Shown here in pieces: positions 56,463-64,000 of a stretch of 64,000 bases of DNA. The notes beneath the pieces were generated by a model. It was not told the origin of the DNA, did not search any database, and saw only the letters and a list, made by a program, of their open reading frames with translations. The stretch lies in assembly GCF_025144465.1 (NCBI RefSeq), contig NZ_CP083553.1, positions 2,850,001 through 2,914,000 of the forward strand, given 5' to 3'. The position numbers and the translations under genes were made by a program. Source of the DNA: Leisingera sp. S132 (GTDB lineage Bacteria > Pseudomonadota > Alphaproteobacteria > Rhodobacterales > Rhodobacteraceae). How positions within the stretch are numbered: the first letter of the stretch is position 1; each line of letters opens with the position of its first letter.

Positions 56463-56477
56463 TTAACCCGCTGTTAA
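56463..56477. promoter_or_regulatory. First CtrA-type box upstream of the 116-residue unknown gene
   Basis: TTAACCCGCTGTTAA, a perfect TTAA-N7-TTAA and TTAAC-N5-GTTAA, 61-75 bases before the ATG at 56538. Confidence 0.68.
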
Positions 56478-56487
56478 GCCTGTTGTG

Positions 56488-56502
56488 TTAAAACCGTTTT
56501 AA
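56488..56502. promoter_or_regulatory. Second CtrA-type box upstream of the 116-residue unknown gene
   Basis: TTAAAACCGTTTTAA, a second TTAA-N7-TTAA 25 bases downstream of the first box (start to start) and itself a near-perfect dyad. It is 36 bases before the ATG at 56538. Confidence 0.6.
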
Positions 56503-56537
56503 GATCGGTTCAATGCCTCTGCGAAGGACCTTCTGTG

Positions 56538-56888
56538 ATGTTTATACCAGTTTCTGGACGTGTAGATCCTATCAAGCCGAACCGCGGTTTCCTGACCGCC
56601 CGGCCCGTCGTGCGCTCTGACGACCCGGACAAGAGTGAATCCGCCGACAACAGGCCGCGCGGGCAGGAAGAGCACACCCAGGACAACCTGCATCCGGAGG
56701 GCGGCGCCCCCATCTGGGACACTCCCGGACAGGAAACGCCCGGTTCAGCCGAAGAGCTGTTTCATGAAAATGCCGTGCTGGCAGAGCACCTGCTGCTGCA
56801 GCGCGCCTGGCCTGCGAACCGGATCACCCCGGGTGAGGTAAAGGCCGCCTATCACGGCTATCAGGAGGCCAGGTCGCTGACGGCCTGA
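56538..56888 (+). CDS. Unknown 116-residue protein with two CtrA-type boxes
   Basis: An acidic, probably flexible protein: FIPVSGRVDPIKPNRGFLTARP at the start, a hydrophilic middle rich in Asp, Glu, Pro and Gly (about 28-70), and a C-terminal helical part (AEELFHENAVLAEHLLLQRAW then TPGEVKAAYHGYQEA). I cannot name a family. AAGGA upstream could serve either a GTG at 56535 or the ATG at 56538. It faces the convergent LysM solute-binding gene. Confidence 0.75.
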   Translation: MFIPVSGRVDPIKPNRGFLTARPVVRSDDPDKSESADNRPRGQEEHTQDNLHPEGGAPIWDTPGQETPGSAEELFHENAVLAEHLLLQRAWPANRITPGEVKAAYHGYQEARSLTA

Positions 56889-56907
56889 CCTCGCTCCGCT
56901 GCTTGCC

Positions 56908-57930
56908 TTACTGCAGCTGCGCCCAGAAGAGTTCCAGGTGGCGCGACATGATTTCCTCAAACCGGCCGCTGTCGCGCAGCTTCTGCAGGCCCGCGTTGAT
57001 CCGGTAAAGATGGGTGGTGCCGCGCCAGTGGCGCTTGGAAATCACCACATGCAGGCCTTCCTCAGACAGCGGCTTCTCCAGCGGCACCACAGTGTCGCGC
57101 AGGTTTTCCGCGACGATCGTGTTGGCACCCAGGAACAAGTTCACCGCCGCCGCATCCACCTGGCCGTCTGCCACCATGCGAAAACAATCCGCCGGGGTCG
57201 CGGGCTGAACCAGCCCGATCTTTTCCTCGGCCAGCCAGCGCCGGTCCGGGCGGTTCAGGTCATGGGTGAAATACCCCGCTGGCCGGCACAGGGTCTTGCC
57301 TTCGACGTCCGTGTCTGCGGTGTATTCAAACCCGCCGCCGGCCCGCACGAACAGCATGATCGGCATCGTCATGACCGGCTCGGAGAAATGGAATTTGACG
57401 CAGCGCTCGTTGCCCGGTTCCGCCGCGCAATCGGGCTTGAGCCAGGGGAAGCCCATGTCGAACTCCTTCTTGTCCAGCATCGGGAACAGATGTTTGGACC
57501 AGTCGTCCTCCCAGCTGACGGAATAACTGACCGGCGCGGGCGCCAGTTCCAGCGCGGCGTTGATCAGCTCCGTTACCATCCCCTGCCCGGGCAAGCCGCG
57601 GTCGGTGAAGGGGCCGTAGCCGCTGCCGGTGAGCAGCGTCAGCTCTGCCTTTTCCTGCCGCAGCGGCGTGGCATCCGGCGCGGTGGCGCCGGTGATGCAG
57701 GGAATGAACAGCTTGCGTCCCGGCAGCACAGTGGCACCGGCGAGCAGTTTCTGGTTTGCGTAGTAAACCATGGTCCAGCGGTTGCGGTCGCCATAGTGGG
57801 TCTCCGCGATTGTGAACAGCGAGTCGCCGGGCTGCGCCACGTAGTCCACGTCGCAAATCGCCCAGGCCGCGGCCGGCGCCAGGGTGAACAGGGCGGCCAG
57901 CTGGCAGAGGCGTGAGAAAAGACGTCTCAT
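56908..57930 (-). CDS. Secreted LysM-solute-binding domain fusion protein A
   Basis: A 340-residue exported protein: signal peptide (about 1-24, AAAWA), LysM domain (about 29-77, YVAQPGDSLFTIAETHYG, flanked by Cys26 and Cys78), then a type 2 periplasmic binding domain of the HisJ/amino-acid class (about 95-335). Further cysteines Cys168, Cys177, Cys215 and Cys249 recur in the neighbouring paralogue, suggesting disulfides. It should bind cell wall through LysM and a small ligand through the second domain. No permease is encoded nearby. It is the last of three genes, 14 bases after its paralogue. Confidence 0.85.
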   Translation of the reverse strand: MRRLFSRLCQLAALFTLAPAAAWAICDVDYVAQPGDSLFTIAETHYGDRNRWTMVYYANQKLLAGATVLPGRKLFIPCITGATAPDATPLRQEKAELTLLTGSGYGPFTDRGLPGQGMVTELINAALELAPAPVSYSVSWEDDWSKHLFPMLDKKEFDMGFPWLKPDCAAEPGNERCVKFHFSEPVMTMPIMLFVRAGGGFEYTADTDVEGKTLCRPAGYFTHDLNRPDRRWLAEEKIGLVQPATPADCFRMVADGQVDAAAVNLFLGANTIVAENLRDTVVPLEKPLSEEGLHVVISKRHWRGTTHLYRINAGLQKLRDSGRFEEIMSRHLELFWAQLQ

Positions 57931-57944
57931 ACAGGCATCCTCCC

Positions 57945-59024
57945 TCAGAACCCGGCCCAGATCCGGGCCATGTGGTCTTCGACGATGGTCTGGTAGCTGC
58001 CGTTCTCCTGGATCGAGCGCAGGCCCTTGTTGATCATCGCCAGCATTTCATCCGCGCGCGGATGGGTCTTGTGCACCACCACATAGATTCCCAGCACCGA
58101 CAGCGGCTGCGGCAGCACGGTGAACTGATCAGCGATGCCCGCTTCCTTCATCACGCTGCGGCCGGTGAATTCATTGATCGCCACCGCATCCGCCTCGCCG
58201 GCGGCCACCATGTCAAAGCAGTCCTTCACCTTGTGCGGCTGTTTCAGGGTGATCTTCTTCTCCGCAATCCAGTTGCGGCCGCGCTCATCCAGGTCAAAGG
58301 TCAGGTAGCCGGCCGGGCGGCACAGGGTCTTGCCCTCGATGTCGCTGTCGCTGGTGAACACAAACGGCCGGTCCTTATGCGCAAACAGCAGCATCAGGGT
58401 TTCGAACATCGGTTCGGAGAAGTGGAAGTTCTGGCAGCGGTAACTGTCCGGCATGGTGCCGCAGTCGGGCTTGTACCAAGGGAAACCCAGATCCAGCAGC
58501 GCGTTGGACAGCAGCGGGTCGAAATGCGAGGACCAGTCGTTGACCCAGTGGATCGCATAGCCCTCAGCCGGGGCGGCCTGGGTCATGGCAGCATTCACCA
58601 CCTCGGTGATCAGGCCGCCGTTGTGCGACGCCTTGGAGGTGAATGGCGCATAGTCGTCGCCGGTCAGCAAGTTGATTTTCTGGCGCACCGCCGCGTTGCC
58701 CGGCGCGACCTTGACCGGCACCGCAGATGCGGGGGCGGCGGCGGAGATGTCCTTGCCGCCTGGCAGGCCCAGCGGCAGGCCTTCGAGGCAGGCCAGCGAG
58801 AGCTTCATGCCGACCCGGATCGCGCCTGGCTTGGGGCCGATCTGGTCGATGTTACGGCTATGGATGGCGCTCCACTTGCCTGCGTCCTTGTAGAGCTTGT
58901 CGGCAATCACCGACAGGCTGTCGCCGGACTGCACGGTATAGATGCCGCCGCAGGTTTCAGCAGCGGCGGCGGTGGCGAACAGGCCGGACAGCCCGATAGC
59001 GGCGGCGGCAAATAAGGTTTTCAT
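57945..59024 (-). CDS. Secreted LysM-solute-binding domain fusion protein B
   Basis: A 359-residue paralogue of the next gene, in the same order: signal peptide (about 1-22, AAAAE), LysM (about 28-79, YTVQSGDSLSVIADKLY, flanked by Cys25 and Cys79), a Ala/Pro-rich linker longer than in A (about 85-112), and the solute-binding domain (about 115-355). Shared blocks are HFSEP, EGKTLCRPAGY and FPWxKPDC. The start ATG at 59024 is preceded by CCGGGGGGAACC; the frame further upstream is not protein-like. Tandem duplication is clear. Confidence 0.85.
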   Translation of the reverse strand: MKTLFAAAAIGLSGLFATAAAAETCGGIYTVQSGDSLSVIADKLYKDAGKWSAIHSRNIDQIGPKPGAIRVGMKLSLACLEGLPLGLPGGKDISAAAPASAVPVKVAPGNAAVRQKINLLTGDDYAPFTSKASHNGGLITEVVNAAMTQAAPAEGYAIHWVNDWSSHFDPLLSNALLDLGFPWYKPDCGTMPDSYRCQNFHFSEPMFETLMLLFAHKDRPFVFTSDSDIEGKTLCRPAGYLTFDLDERGRNWIAEKKITLKQPHKVKDCFDMVAAGEADAVAINEFTGRSVMKEAGIADQFTVLPQPLSVLGIYVVVHKTHPRADEMLAMINKGLRSIQENGSYQTIVEDHMARIWAGF

Positions 59025-59160
59025 GGTTCCCCCCGGAAGTGTGCAGCGCTTGATCCGCTGATTTGGCGGGCAGCGCTTGCTGTTTTGTTGCTGATTGAGG
59101 TCCGCGGGCAATGCTGCGGCCCGCGTGGCGGCGCCTGTCCGGCGCCGCAGGTGATGGATC

Positions 59161-59916
59161 TTAGTTGCCGACGAACAGCGCCAGCAGCGTTGCGGTATCC
59201 ACCCGTCCGCCGGCACCGATCAGGCTTGCCGGAACGGTGATCTCCTGCCGCTCATAGGCGCCGTTCACCAGCTGGTCGATATAGGCCGCGGACTGGCCCT
59301 GCGCGGCGGCGGTCGCCACCATCTTGTAAAGCGCCGACCCCTCGGCGGCCGCAACGGGCGTCTCCGGGACCGCCGCGGCTGGCTGGGCCTGCTTGCTGCG
59401 CAGGGCAGCCAGCGTGCCTTCGGTGATGCGGGCGACCAGTGCAACCTCGCCGCTGGACGCAGAGCCGTCGAGCCCCGCTGCCGCCGCGGCCCCTGCGGGC
59501 AGCTCAGCCGCGGCCTGCGCCGGCTGCAGCGATGCCGCCGGCTGATCCGCTGCTGGCGCACTGCCGCCGAACTGGAAGTAGAGCAGCATGGCAGAGGCAA
59601 CCGCCAGCCCCGCGGCGGCGAGACCCAGCTTCGGCAGTGCAGAGGCGCCGTCTGCCCCCAAAGGCGCAAACGGCTGCGGATCCATGACCGGTTCGGGCTT
59701 TGCGGGGGCGGGTTTCACAGCGCAGACCGGGCTGGCCTCCTTGGCGGTGCCGGCAGCCGCAGCAGCCGCGGGCTTTGCCTTGACCGGCCCCGCGCTGGCG
59801 GCGACCAAACCGATTTTGATATTCTTTGGTGCCGACACCCCGTCAATCCGGATTGCCGCGCCGCGCGCTTTGCCAGGCTCGGCCGCCGGCTGCGCATCCG
59901 CTTTCAGCTTCAGCAT
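59161..59916 (-). CDS. Unknown one-span Ala/Pro-rich membrane protein
   Basis: A 251-residue protein with no recognised domain. A cytoplasmic Ala/Pro/Lys-rich part (1-95) contains AAIRIDGVSAPKNIKIGLVA, then one span (about 96-115, LGLAAAGLAVASAMLLYFQF), an Ala/Gln-rich periplasmic linker, and a C-terminal helical end (YKMVATAAAQGQSAAYIDQLVNGAYERQEITVPA). AGGGGG lies before the ATG at 59916; an ATG at 59943 is possible. A CtrA-type box is 59 bases upstream. It leads the row to the two LysM proteins, with 136 bases to the next. Confidence 0.72.
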   Translation of the reverse strand: MLKLKADAQPAAEPGKARGAAIRIDGVSAPKNIKIGLVAASAGPVKAKPAAAAAAGTAKEASPVCAVKPAPAKPEPVMDPQPFAPLGADGASALPKLGLAAAGLAVASAMLLYFQFGGSAPAADQPAASLQPAQAAAELPAGAAAAAGLDGSASSGEVALVARITEGTLAALRSKQAQPAAAVPETPVAAAEGSALYKMVATAAAQGQSAAYIDQLVNGAYERQEITVPASLIGAGGRVDTATLLALFVGN

Positions 59917-59974
59917 TGAAATTTGCCCCCTGCCCCATGCCATTTTCTGAAATGACGTAAAAATCTACATGGAA

Positions 59975-59989
59975 TTAACGAATTCTTAA
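59975..59989. promoter_or_regulatory. CtrA-type box upstream of the LysM cluster
   Basis: TTAACGAATTCTTAA, a perfect TTAA-N7-TTAA, followed by CCA as in the CtrA half site TTAACCAT. It is 59 bases before the minus-strand ATG at 59916. Confidence 0.68.
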
Positions 59990-60095
59990 CCAATTGTGGA
60001 AAACCGGTCAACATCTAGAGGAATCCACCGCAGGCAAACACAAGGCATTTCTCGGATAGCGTGTGGAAAATGACGCAACAATAGCGCAAAAATGA

Positions 60096-60123
60096 CAACG
60101 CCCAGCGGTCAGGCTGGGCGTTG
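60096..60123 (-). terminator. Terminator of ileS
   Basis: CAACGCCCAG (60096-60105) pairs perfectly with CTGGGCGTTG (60114-60123). On the minus strand it is followed by TCATTTTT. It lies 27 bases after the ileS stop. Confidence 0.8.
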
Positions 60124-60149
60124 CATGCAATTAAAGGGTGAGACGGGGT

Positions 60150-63110
60150 TTATCCCAGTGCGCTGTCGCAGCGGCCGCAGACGCCCTCGTGCCCGTGGCT
60201 GCCGACATCCGGCAGGATCTTCCAGCAGCGCTGGCATTTGCCGCCGTCTGCCTTTTCAAACACCACCGACACGCCGTCCACTTCCGGCATGCGGAAGGCT
60301 TCGGCGGGGGCCGGGTCGTTTGTCAGCTGGATATCCGAGGTGATGCAGACATCGGCAAAGTTCACCGATTGCAGCGCCGCCAGTGCCTCGCCGTCGCGCA
60401 CATGCACAACCGGCGCGGCCTCCAGCGAGGCACCGATCACCTTGTCGGTCCGCTGCACTTCCAGTGCTGCGGTCACCACCCGGCGGGCCTGGCGGATCTT
60501 GGACCACTTGGCTGCCAGCGGCTCATTCAGCCAGTCGGCAGGCGTCACCGGGATGTCCTGCAAATGCACGGAGCTGCCCTCACCCGGGTACTTCTCCAGC
60601 CAGACCTCTTCCATGGTGAAGACCAGGATCGGCGCCAGCCAGGTGGTCAGGCGGTGGAACAGGATGTCCAGCACGGTGCGGGCCGCGCGGGCGTTCAGGG
60701 TGTCGCCATCGCAGTAGAGCGCGTCCTTGCGGATGTCGAAGTAGAAGGCAGACAGGTCCACGGTGGCAAAGTTGAACACTGCCGAGAACACGCCCTGGAA
60801 ATCAAAGGTCTGATAGCCGGTGCGGACCTTGTGGTCGAGCTCGGCCAGGCGGTGCAGCACCCACTGTTCCAGCTCCGGCATATCCGCCGGGTCAACCCGT
60901 TGATCCTCGCTGAAGTCGCCCAGGGAGCCCAGCATGAAGCGCATGGTGTTGCGCAGGCGGCGGTAGCTGTCGGCGGTGCCTTTCAGGATCTCCGTCCCAA
61001 TCCGCTGGTCGGCGGTGTAATCGGTCTGGGCCACCCACAGGCGCAGGATGTCGGCGCCGTACTGTTTGACGACCTCTTCCGGCACGATGGTGTTGCCCAG
61101 CGACTTGGACATCTTCATGCCCTTTTCGTCCAGCGTGAAGCCGTGGGTCACCACATTGCGGTAGGGCGCCCGGCCCTTGGTGCCGCAGGCCTGCAACAGC
61201 GAGGAGTGGAACCAGCCGCGGTGCTGGTCGGTGCCTTCCATGTAGACGTCGGCGATGCCGTCCTCGGTGCCGTCTTCGCGGTCGCGCAGCACAAAGGCAT
61301 GGGTCGAGCCGCTGTCGAACCACACGTCCAGCACGTCGAACACCTGATCGTAGTCATCCGGGTCCACGGAGTTACCCAGCACCCGCGCTTTGAAACCATC
61401 CTCGTACCAGACGTCGGCGCCGTGCGCGTCGAACTCCGCAACGATGCGCTTGTTCACCTCTTCATTGCGCAAGAGGAAGTCAGCATCGGTCGGCAGCGCG
61501 CCTTTTTTGGTGAAGCAGGTGAGCGGCACGCCCCAGGCGCGCTGGCGGCTCAGCACCCAGTCGGGGCGGCTTTCGATCATCGAATGCAGGCGGTTGCGGC
61601 CGGTTTGCGGCCACCACTTGACCAGTTCGTCGATCGAGCGCAGGGCACGTTCGCGGATGGTATCGCCCATCTCATCCATGCCGTCGTCCATCTTACGGTC
61701 GACAGAGGCAAACCACTGCGGCGTGTTGCGGTAGATGATCGGCGCCTTGGAGCGCCAGGAATGCGGGTAGCTGTGCTTGATCTTGCCGCGCGCCAAGAGG
61801 CCGCCAACCTCAACCAGCTTGTCGATGATCTTCTTGTTGGCATCGCCCTCGCCGCCCTTGCGGTTCAGGATGTAGGTGCCGCCAAAGAAGGGCAGATCGG
61901 CGCGGAAACCGCCGTCGTCCATCACGTTATAGGTGATCATTTGCTCCAGCATGCCAAGGTCACGGTAGAGCTCGAATTCCTCCATCCCGTGGCTGGGTGC
62001 GCAGTGGACAAAGCCGGTGCCTTCGGTGTCGGTCACGAAAGGCGCGGCGCGGAAGTCGCGCGGTTCGTCCCATTCGCCATTTGAGCCTTCGGTGCCTGCC
62101 AGCGGGTGGGTGAGGCCAGAAATTGTCGAAGGGTCAACATCACGAACCCGCGTATATTGGTCTTCGCTCAGGCGCGCGCGCTTGAACACCTCAGCCGCCA
62201 GATTGTCGGCCAGGATGTACTTGTCACCCACGGCGGCCCAGCATTCATCCGGGGTGCCGGTGACTTCATAGAGGCCATAAGCGATGTCAGCACCATAAAC
62301 CACAGCCTTGTTCGACGGGATGGTCCAGGGGGTGGTGGTCCAGATCACCACCTGGGCACCAACCAAATCGCGGTTCTGGAGCTCTGCCCCTTCGCCGCCT
62401 ACGGGGTCCGCCACCTTGAACTTCACCCAAATGGTGAAGCTTTCCTTGTCGTGGTACTCCACCTCGGCCTCGGCGAGCGCAGTCTTCTCGACCGGCGACC
62501 ACATCACGGGCTTGGAGCCTTGATAGAGCGTGCCGTTCATCAGGAATTTCATGAACTCGTCGGCAATGACCGCCTCGGCGTGGTAGTTCATGGTCAGATA
62601 AGGATCATCCCAGTTGCCGGTGATGCCCAGGCGCTTGAACTCTTCGCGCTGGATATCGACCCAGCTGTCGGCGAATGCGCGGCACTCCTGGCGGAATTCC
62701 ACAACCGGCACCGCGTCCTTGTTCTTGCCCTTCTTGCGGTACTGCTCCTCGATCTTCCACTCAATGGGCAGGCCGTGGCAGTCCCAGCCCGGCACATAAC
62801 GCGCATCAAACCCCATCATCTGATGGGAGCGGACGATCATATCCTTGATGGTCTTGTTCAGCGCGTGGCCGATGTGCAGGTGGCCGTTGGCGTAGGGCGG
62901 GCCGTCATGCAGAGTGAAGGGCTTGCGTTCCGCGTCGCCGCCCTTGGCCGCGGCGGCCTTGTCGCGGAGTTTGTCGTAGACGCCGATCTCGGCCCAGCGC
63001 TCCAACCAGGCAGGCTCGCGCTTGGGCAGGCCTGCGCGCATCGGGAAATCGGTTTTCGGCAGGTTCAGGGTGTCTTTGTAGTCAGGCGTCTGGGGCGTGT
63101 CGGCGCACAT
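60150..63110 (-). CDS. ileS: Isoleucine-tRNA ligase
   Basis: Class I aminoacyl-tRNA synthetase charging tRNA-Ile, with an editing domain. About 986 residues. The HIGH signature is His79-Ile80-Gly81-His82 ([13 protein letters not shown]) and KMSKS is at 666-670. A C-terminal zinc finger with CQRCWK and CGRCDSAL ends the protein. The ATG at 63110 follows AAGGA at eight bases; an ATG at 63134 is less well placed. Confidence 0.98.
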   Translation of the reverse strand: MCADTPQTPDYKDTLNLPKTDFPMRAGLPKREPAWLERWAEIGVYDKLRDKAAAAKGGDAERKPFTLHDGPPYANGHLHIGHALNKTIKDMIVRSHQMMGFDARYVPGWDCHGLPIEWKIEEQYRKKGKNKDAVPVVEFRQECRAFADSWVDIQREEFKRLGITGNWDDPYLTMNYHAEAVIADEFMKFLMNGTLYQGSKPVMWSPVEKTALAEAEVEYHDKESFTIWVKFKVADPVGGEGAELQNRDLVGAQVVIWTTTPWTIPSNKAVVYGADIAYGLYEVTGTPDECWAAVGDKYILADNLAAEVFKRARLSEDQYTRVRDVDPSTISGLTHPLAGTEGSNGEWDEPRDFRAAPFVTDTEGTGFVHCAPSHGMEEFELYRDLGMLEQMITYNVMDDGGFRADLPFFGGTYILNRKGGEGDANKKIIDKLVEVGGLLARGKIKHSYPHSWRSKAPIIYRNTPQWFASVDRKMDDGMDEMGDTIRERALRSIDELVKWWPQTGRNRLHSMIESRPDWVLSRQRAWGVPLTCFTKKGALPTDADFLLRNEEVNKRIVAEFDAHGADVWYEDGFKARVLGNSVDPDDYDQVFDVLDVWFDSGSTHAFVLRDREDGTEDGIADVYMEGTDQHRGWFHSSLLQACGTKGRAPYRNVVTHGFTLDEKGMKMSKSLGNTIVPEEVVKQYGADILRLWVAQTDYTADQRIGTEILKGTADSYRRLRNTMRFMLGSLGDFSEDQRVDPADMPELEQWVLHRLAELDHKVRTGYQTFDFQGVFSAVFNFATVDLSAFYFDIRKDALYCDGDTLNARAARTVLDILFHRLTTWLAPILVFTMEEVWLEKYPGEGSSVHLQDIPVTPADWLNEPLAAKWSKIRQARRVVTAALEVQRTDKVIGASLEAAPVVHVRDGEALAALQSVNFADVCITSDIQLTNDPAPAEAFRMPEVDGVSVVFEKADGGKCQRCWKILPDVGSHGHEGVCGRCDSALG

Positions 63111-63377
63111 CGGGGGCGTCCTTTGGATGATCAAGGTCGGAAATGGGGATATTCGGTTCGGCGCGATGGCTCAAGCGCCTTTGCCCGGCGGCTCAATGGT
63201 TTCAGAGCGCCGGGGATATAATTCGAATAATGATGGCCGCGAATAGGGACATGAAGCGCCTTATAGGACGGGGCTGCGGCAGGGTAAAGCGGCAGATGCG
63301 CCGCATTGTGATGAGGGCAGTGCCCGTTCCGCACGGGGCGGGCGCTGCCCGGCCTGCGGCCAGGCAATAACTAAGAA

Positions 63378-63866
63378 CTAACGTACCAGCCAGATACCCA
63401 GATCCGGACGCGCCAGCATCAGCCAGAGGATCATCAGCACCGCAGCAAAGGCGGGAATGCCGCAGGCAAACCAGACCGCGAACAGGCGGTGATAGCGCGC
63501 TGGCAATTCTTCACCTGCCTGTGCTGCCGCGCGCGCCAGATTGCGCAGCCGCAGCTGGATCCAGACCACCGGCAGCCAGAACGCTCCGGTCAGAACATAA
63601 AGCCCCAGCGACAGCGCCTGCCAGCCGGCGCTCAGCGGCCAGCCCAACCGCCAGGCCAGAAGCCCGCCGGTGATTGGCTGCGCTATCACCGCTGTGGCGG
63701 TGAACAGGAGGTCGGCCGCCACCACCACGCTGGCGGTGTGGGCAATCAGTGCGGCATCCCGTGTCCGGTGTGCCATCAGCATGAAAAAGGCGATGCCCGC
63801 ACCGGTTCCCAGCAGCACGCAGGCGCCGATCACATGCAGCCAGCGCAAGGCAAGGTCCAGGTCCAT
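63378..63866 (-). CDS. DUF2269 family membrane protein
   Basis: A 162-residue protein with four hydrophobic spans, beginning MDLDLALRWLHVIGACVLLGTGAGIAFF, followed by MLMAHRTRDAALIAHTASVVVAADLLFTATAVIAQPITG-type sequence. This is the pattern of the DUF2269 integral membrane family. The function is unknown. Its start lies two bases from the stop of the partial upstream gene, so they are probably co-transcribed. Confidence 0.85.
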   Translation of the reverse strand: MDLDLALRWLHVIGACVLLGTGAGIAFFMLMAHRTRDAALIAHTASVVVAADLLFTATAVIAQPITGGLLAWRLGWPLSAGWQALSLGLYVLTGAFWLPVVWIQLRLRNLARAAAQAGEELPARYHRLFAVWFACGIPAFAAVLMILWLMLARPDLGIWLVR

Positions 63867-63867
63867 C

Positions 63868-64000
63868 TCAGCGCTCCTGCAGCAGCTGATGGGTGATCAG
63901 CGCCAGCAGCAGCCCCGGCAGCACCTTGACCAGCGGCCCCAGCGGATCCGCCCACATCTGCGGAGTGACCGCCGTGGCTGCAGCCAGGTAGATCAGCGAA
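63868..64000 (-). CDS. Membrane protein, DoxX-like C-terminal part (partial)
   Basis: Only the last 43 codons are in the window. The translation runs SLIYLAAATAVTPQMWADP, then LGPLVKVLPGLLLALITHQL and LQER. Two hydrophobic stretches around ADPLGPL resemble the C terminus of DoxX-like proteins, which are often fused to a short-chain dehydrogenase and found beside DUF2269 genes. The assignment depends on that resemblance and on the neighbour; the rest of the gene is outside. Confidence 0.45.
   Translation of the reverse strand, partial: SLIYLAAATAVTPQMWADPLGPLVKVLPGLLLALITHQLLQER

Noticed and set aside
60138-62084. A 648-codon plus-strand frame inside ileS
   Set aside because: It lies antisense to ileS, which has HIGH and KMSKS motifs. 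The product is compositionally biased and has no recognised domain.

Overview
The window is chromosomal DNA from an alphaproteobacterium, most likely a member of the Roseobacter group (Rhodobacteraceae; Phaeobacter, Leisingera or Ruegeria-like). This rests on high G+C, the ctaC-ctaB-small ORF-ctaG gene order, the pcs gene, CtrA-type boxes (TTAAC-N5-GTTAA), an Fnr-type box, and a tad locus with OmpA-type lipoprotein and TPR lipoproteins. The genus is inferred, not measured. No rRNA, tRNA, prophage, insertion sequence or CRISPR array was seen.

Layout. 1-2.5 kb (minus): aa3 cytochrome oxidase subunit II and assembly genes, divergent from tldD across a perfect FNR/FnrL box. 2.7-8.4 kb: tldD, dprA, topA. 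8.4-9.4 kb: a TetR regulator divergent from a VOC protein, with two near-identical palindromic operators between them. 9.6-10.9 kb: scoAB CoA transferase. 11.4-12.2 kb: a lytic transglycosylase. 12.6-23.3 kb: a Tad (tight adherence) pilus locus with two Flp pilins, cpaB, cpaC, an OmpA lipoprotein, cpaE/tadZ, cpaF/tadA, tadB, tadC, two TPR lipoproteins and the prepilin peptidase, followed by a winged-helix AAA+ ATPase. 24.9-28.0 kb: a ligase-associated helicase and the PdeM nuclease. 28.1-32.5 kb: a thioesterase, then folD, chorismate mutase, fhs (one-carbon/folate) and a MOSC protein. 32.6-41.5 kb (minus): ftsH, tilS and the complete Tol-Pal set (ybgC, tolQ, tolR, tolA, tolB, pal, cpoB). 41.5-45.4 kb: thpR, a conserved unknown, ruvB, ruvA, ruvC. 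45.7-54.3 kb: DUF1127 protein, prmA, an MFS transporter, priA, transaldolase, DUF484 protein, xerC and a Cys-rich GDCCVxC protein. 54.6-55.9 kb: pcs and ogt. 55.9-60 kb: an accessory segment of unknown genes preceded by four CtrA-type boxes. 60.1-64 kb: ileS and two membrane-protein genes.

The most unusual segment is 55.9-60 kb. Two small unknown genes and a three-gene cluster lie next to full CtrA boxes. The cluster encodes a one-TM Ala/Pro-rich protein and two tandem secreted proteins that fuse a peptidoglycan-binding LysM domain to a type 2 solute-binding domain, with no ABC permease or kinase nearby. This could be a cell-cycle or motility-regulated envelope sensing or scavenging system. 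Other points of interest are a related pair of G+C-rich inverted-repeat elements (42.8 and 52.1 kb), REP-like palindromes, Flp pilins with Asp-Trp in place of the usual Glu-Tyr, and a chorismate mutase leader hairpin that buries the ribosome binding site.
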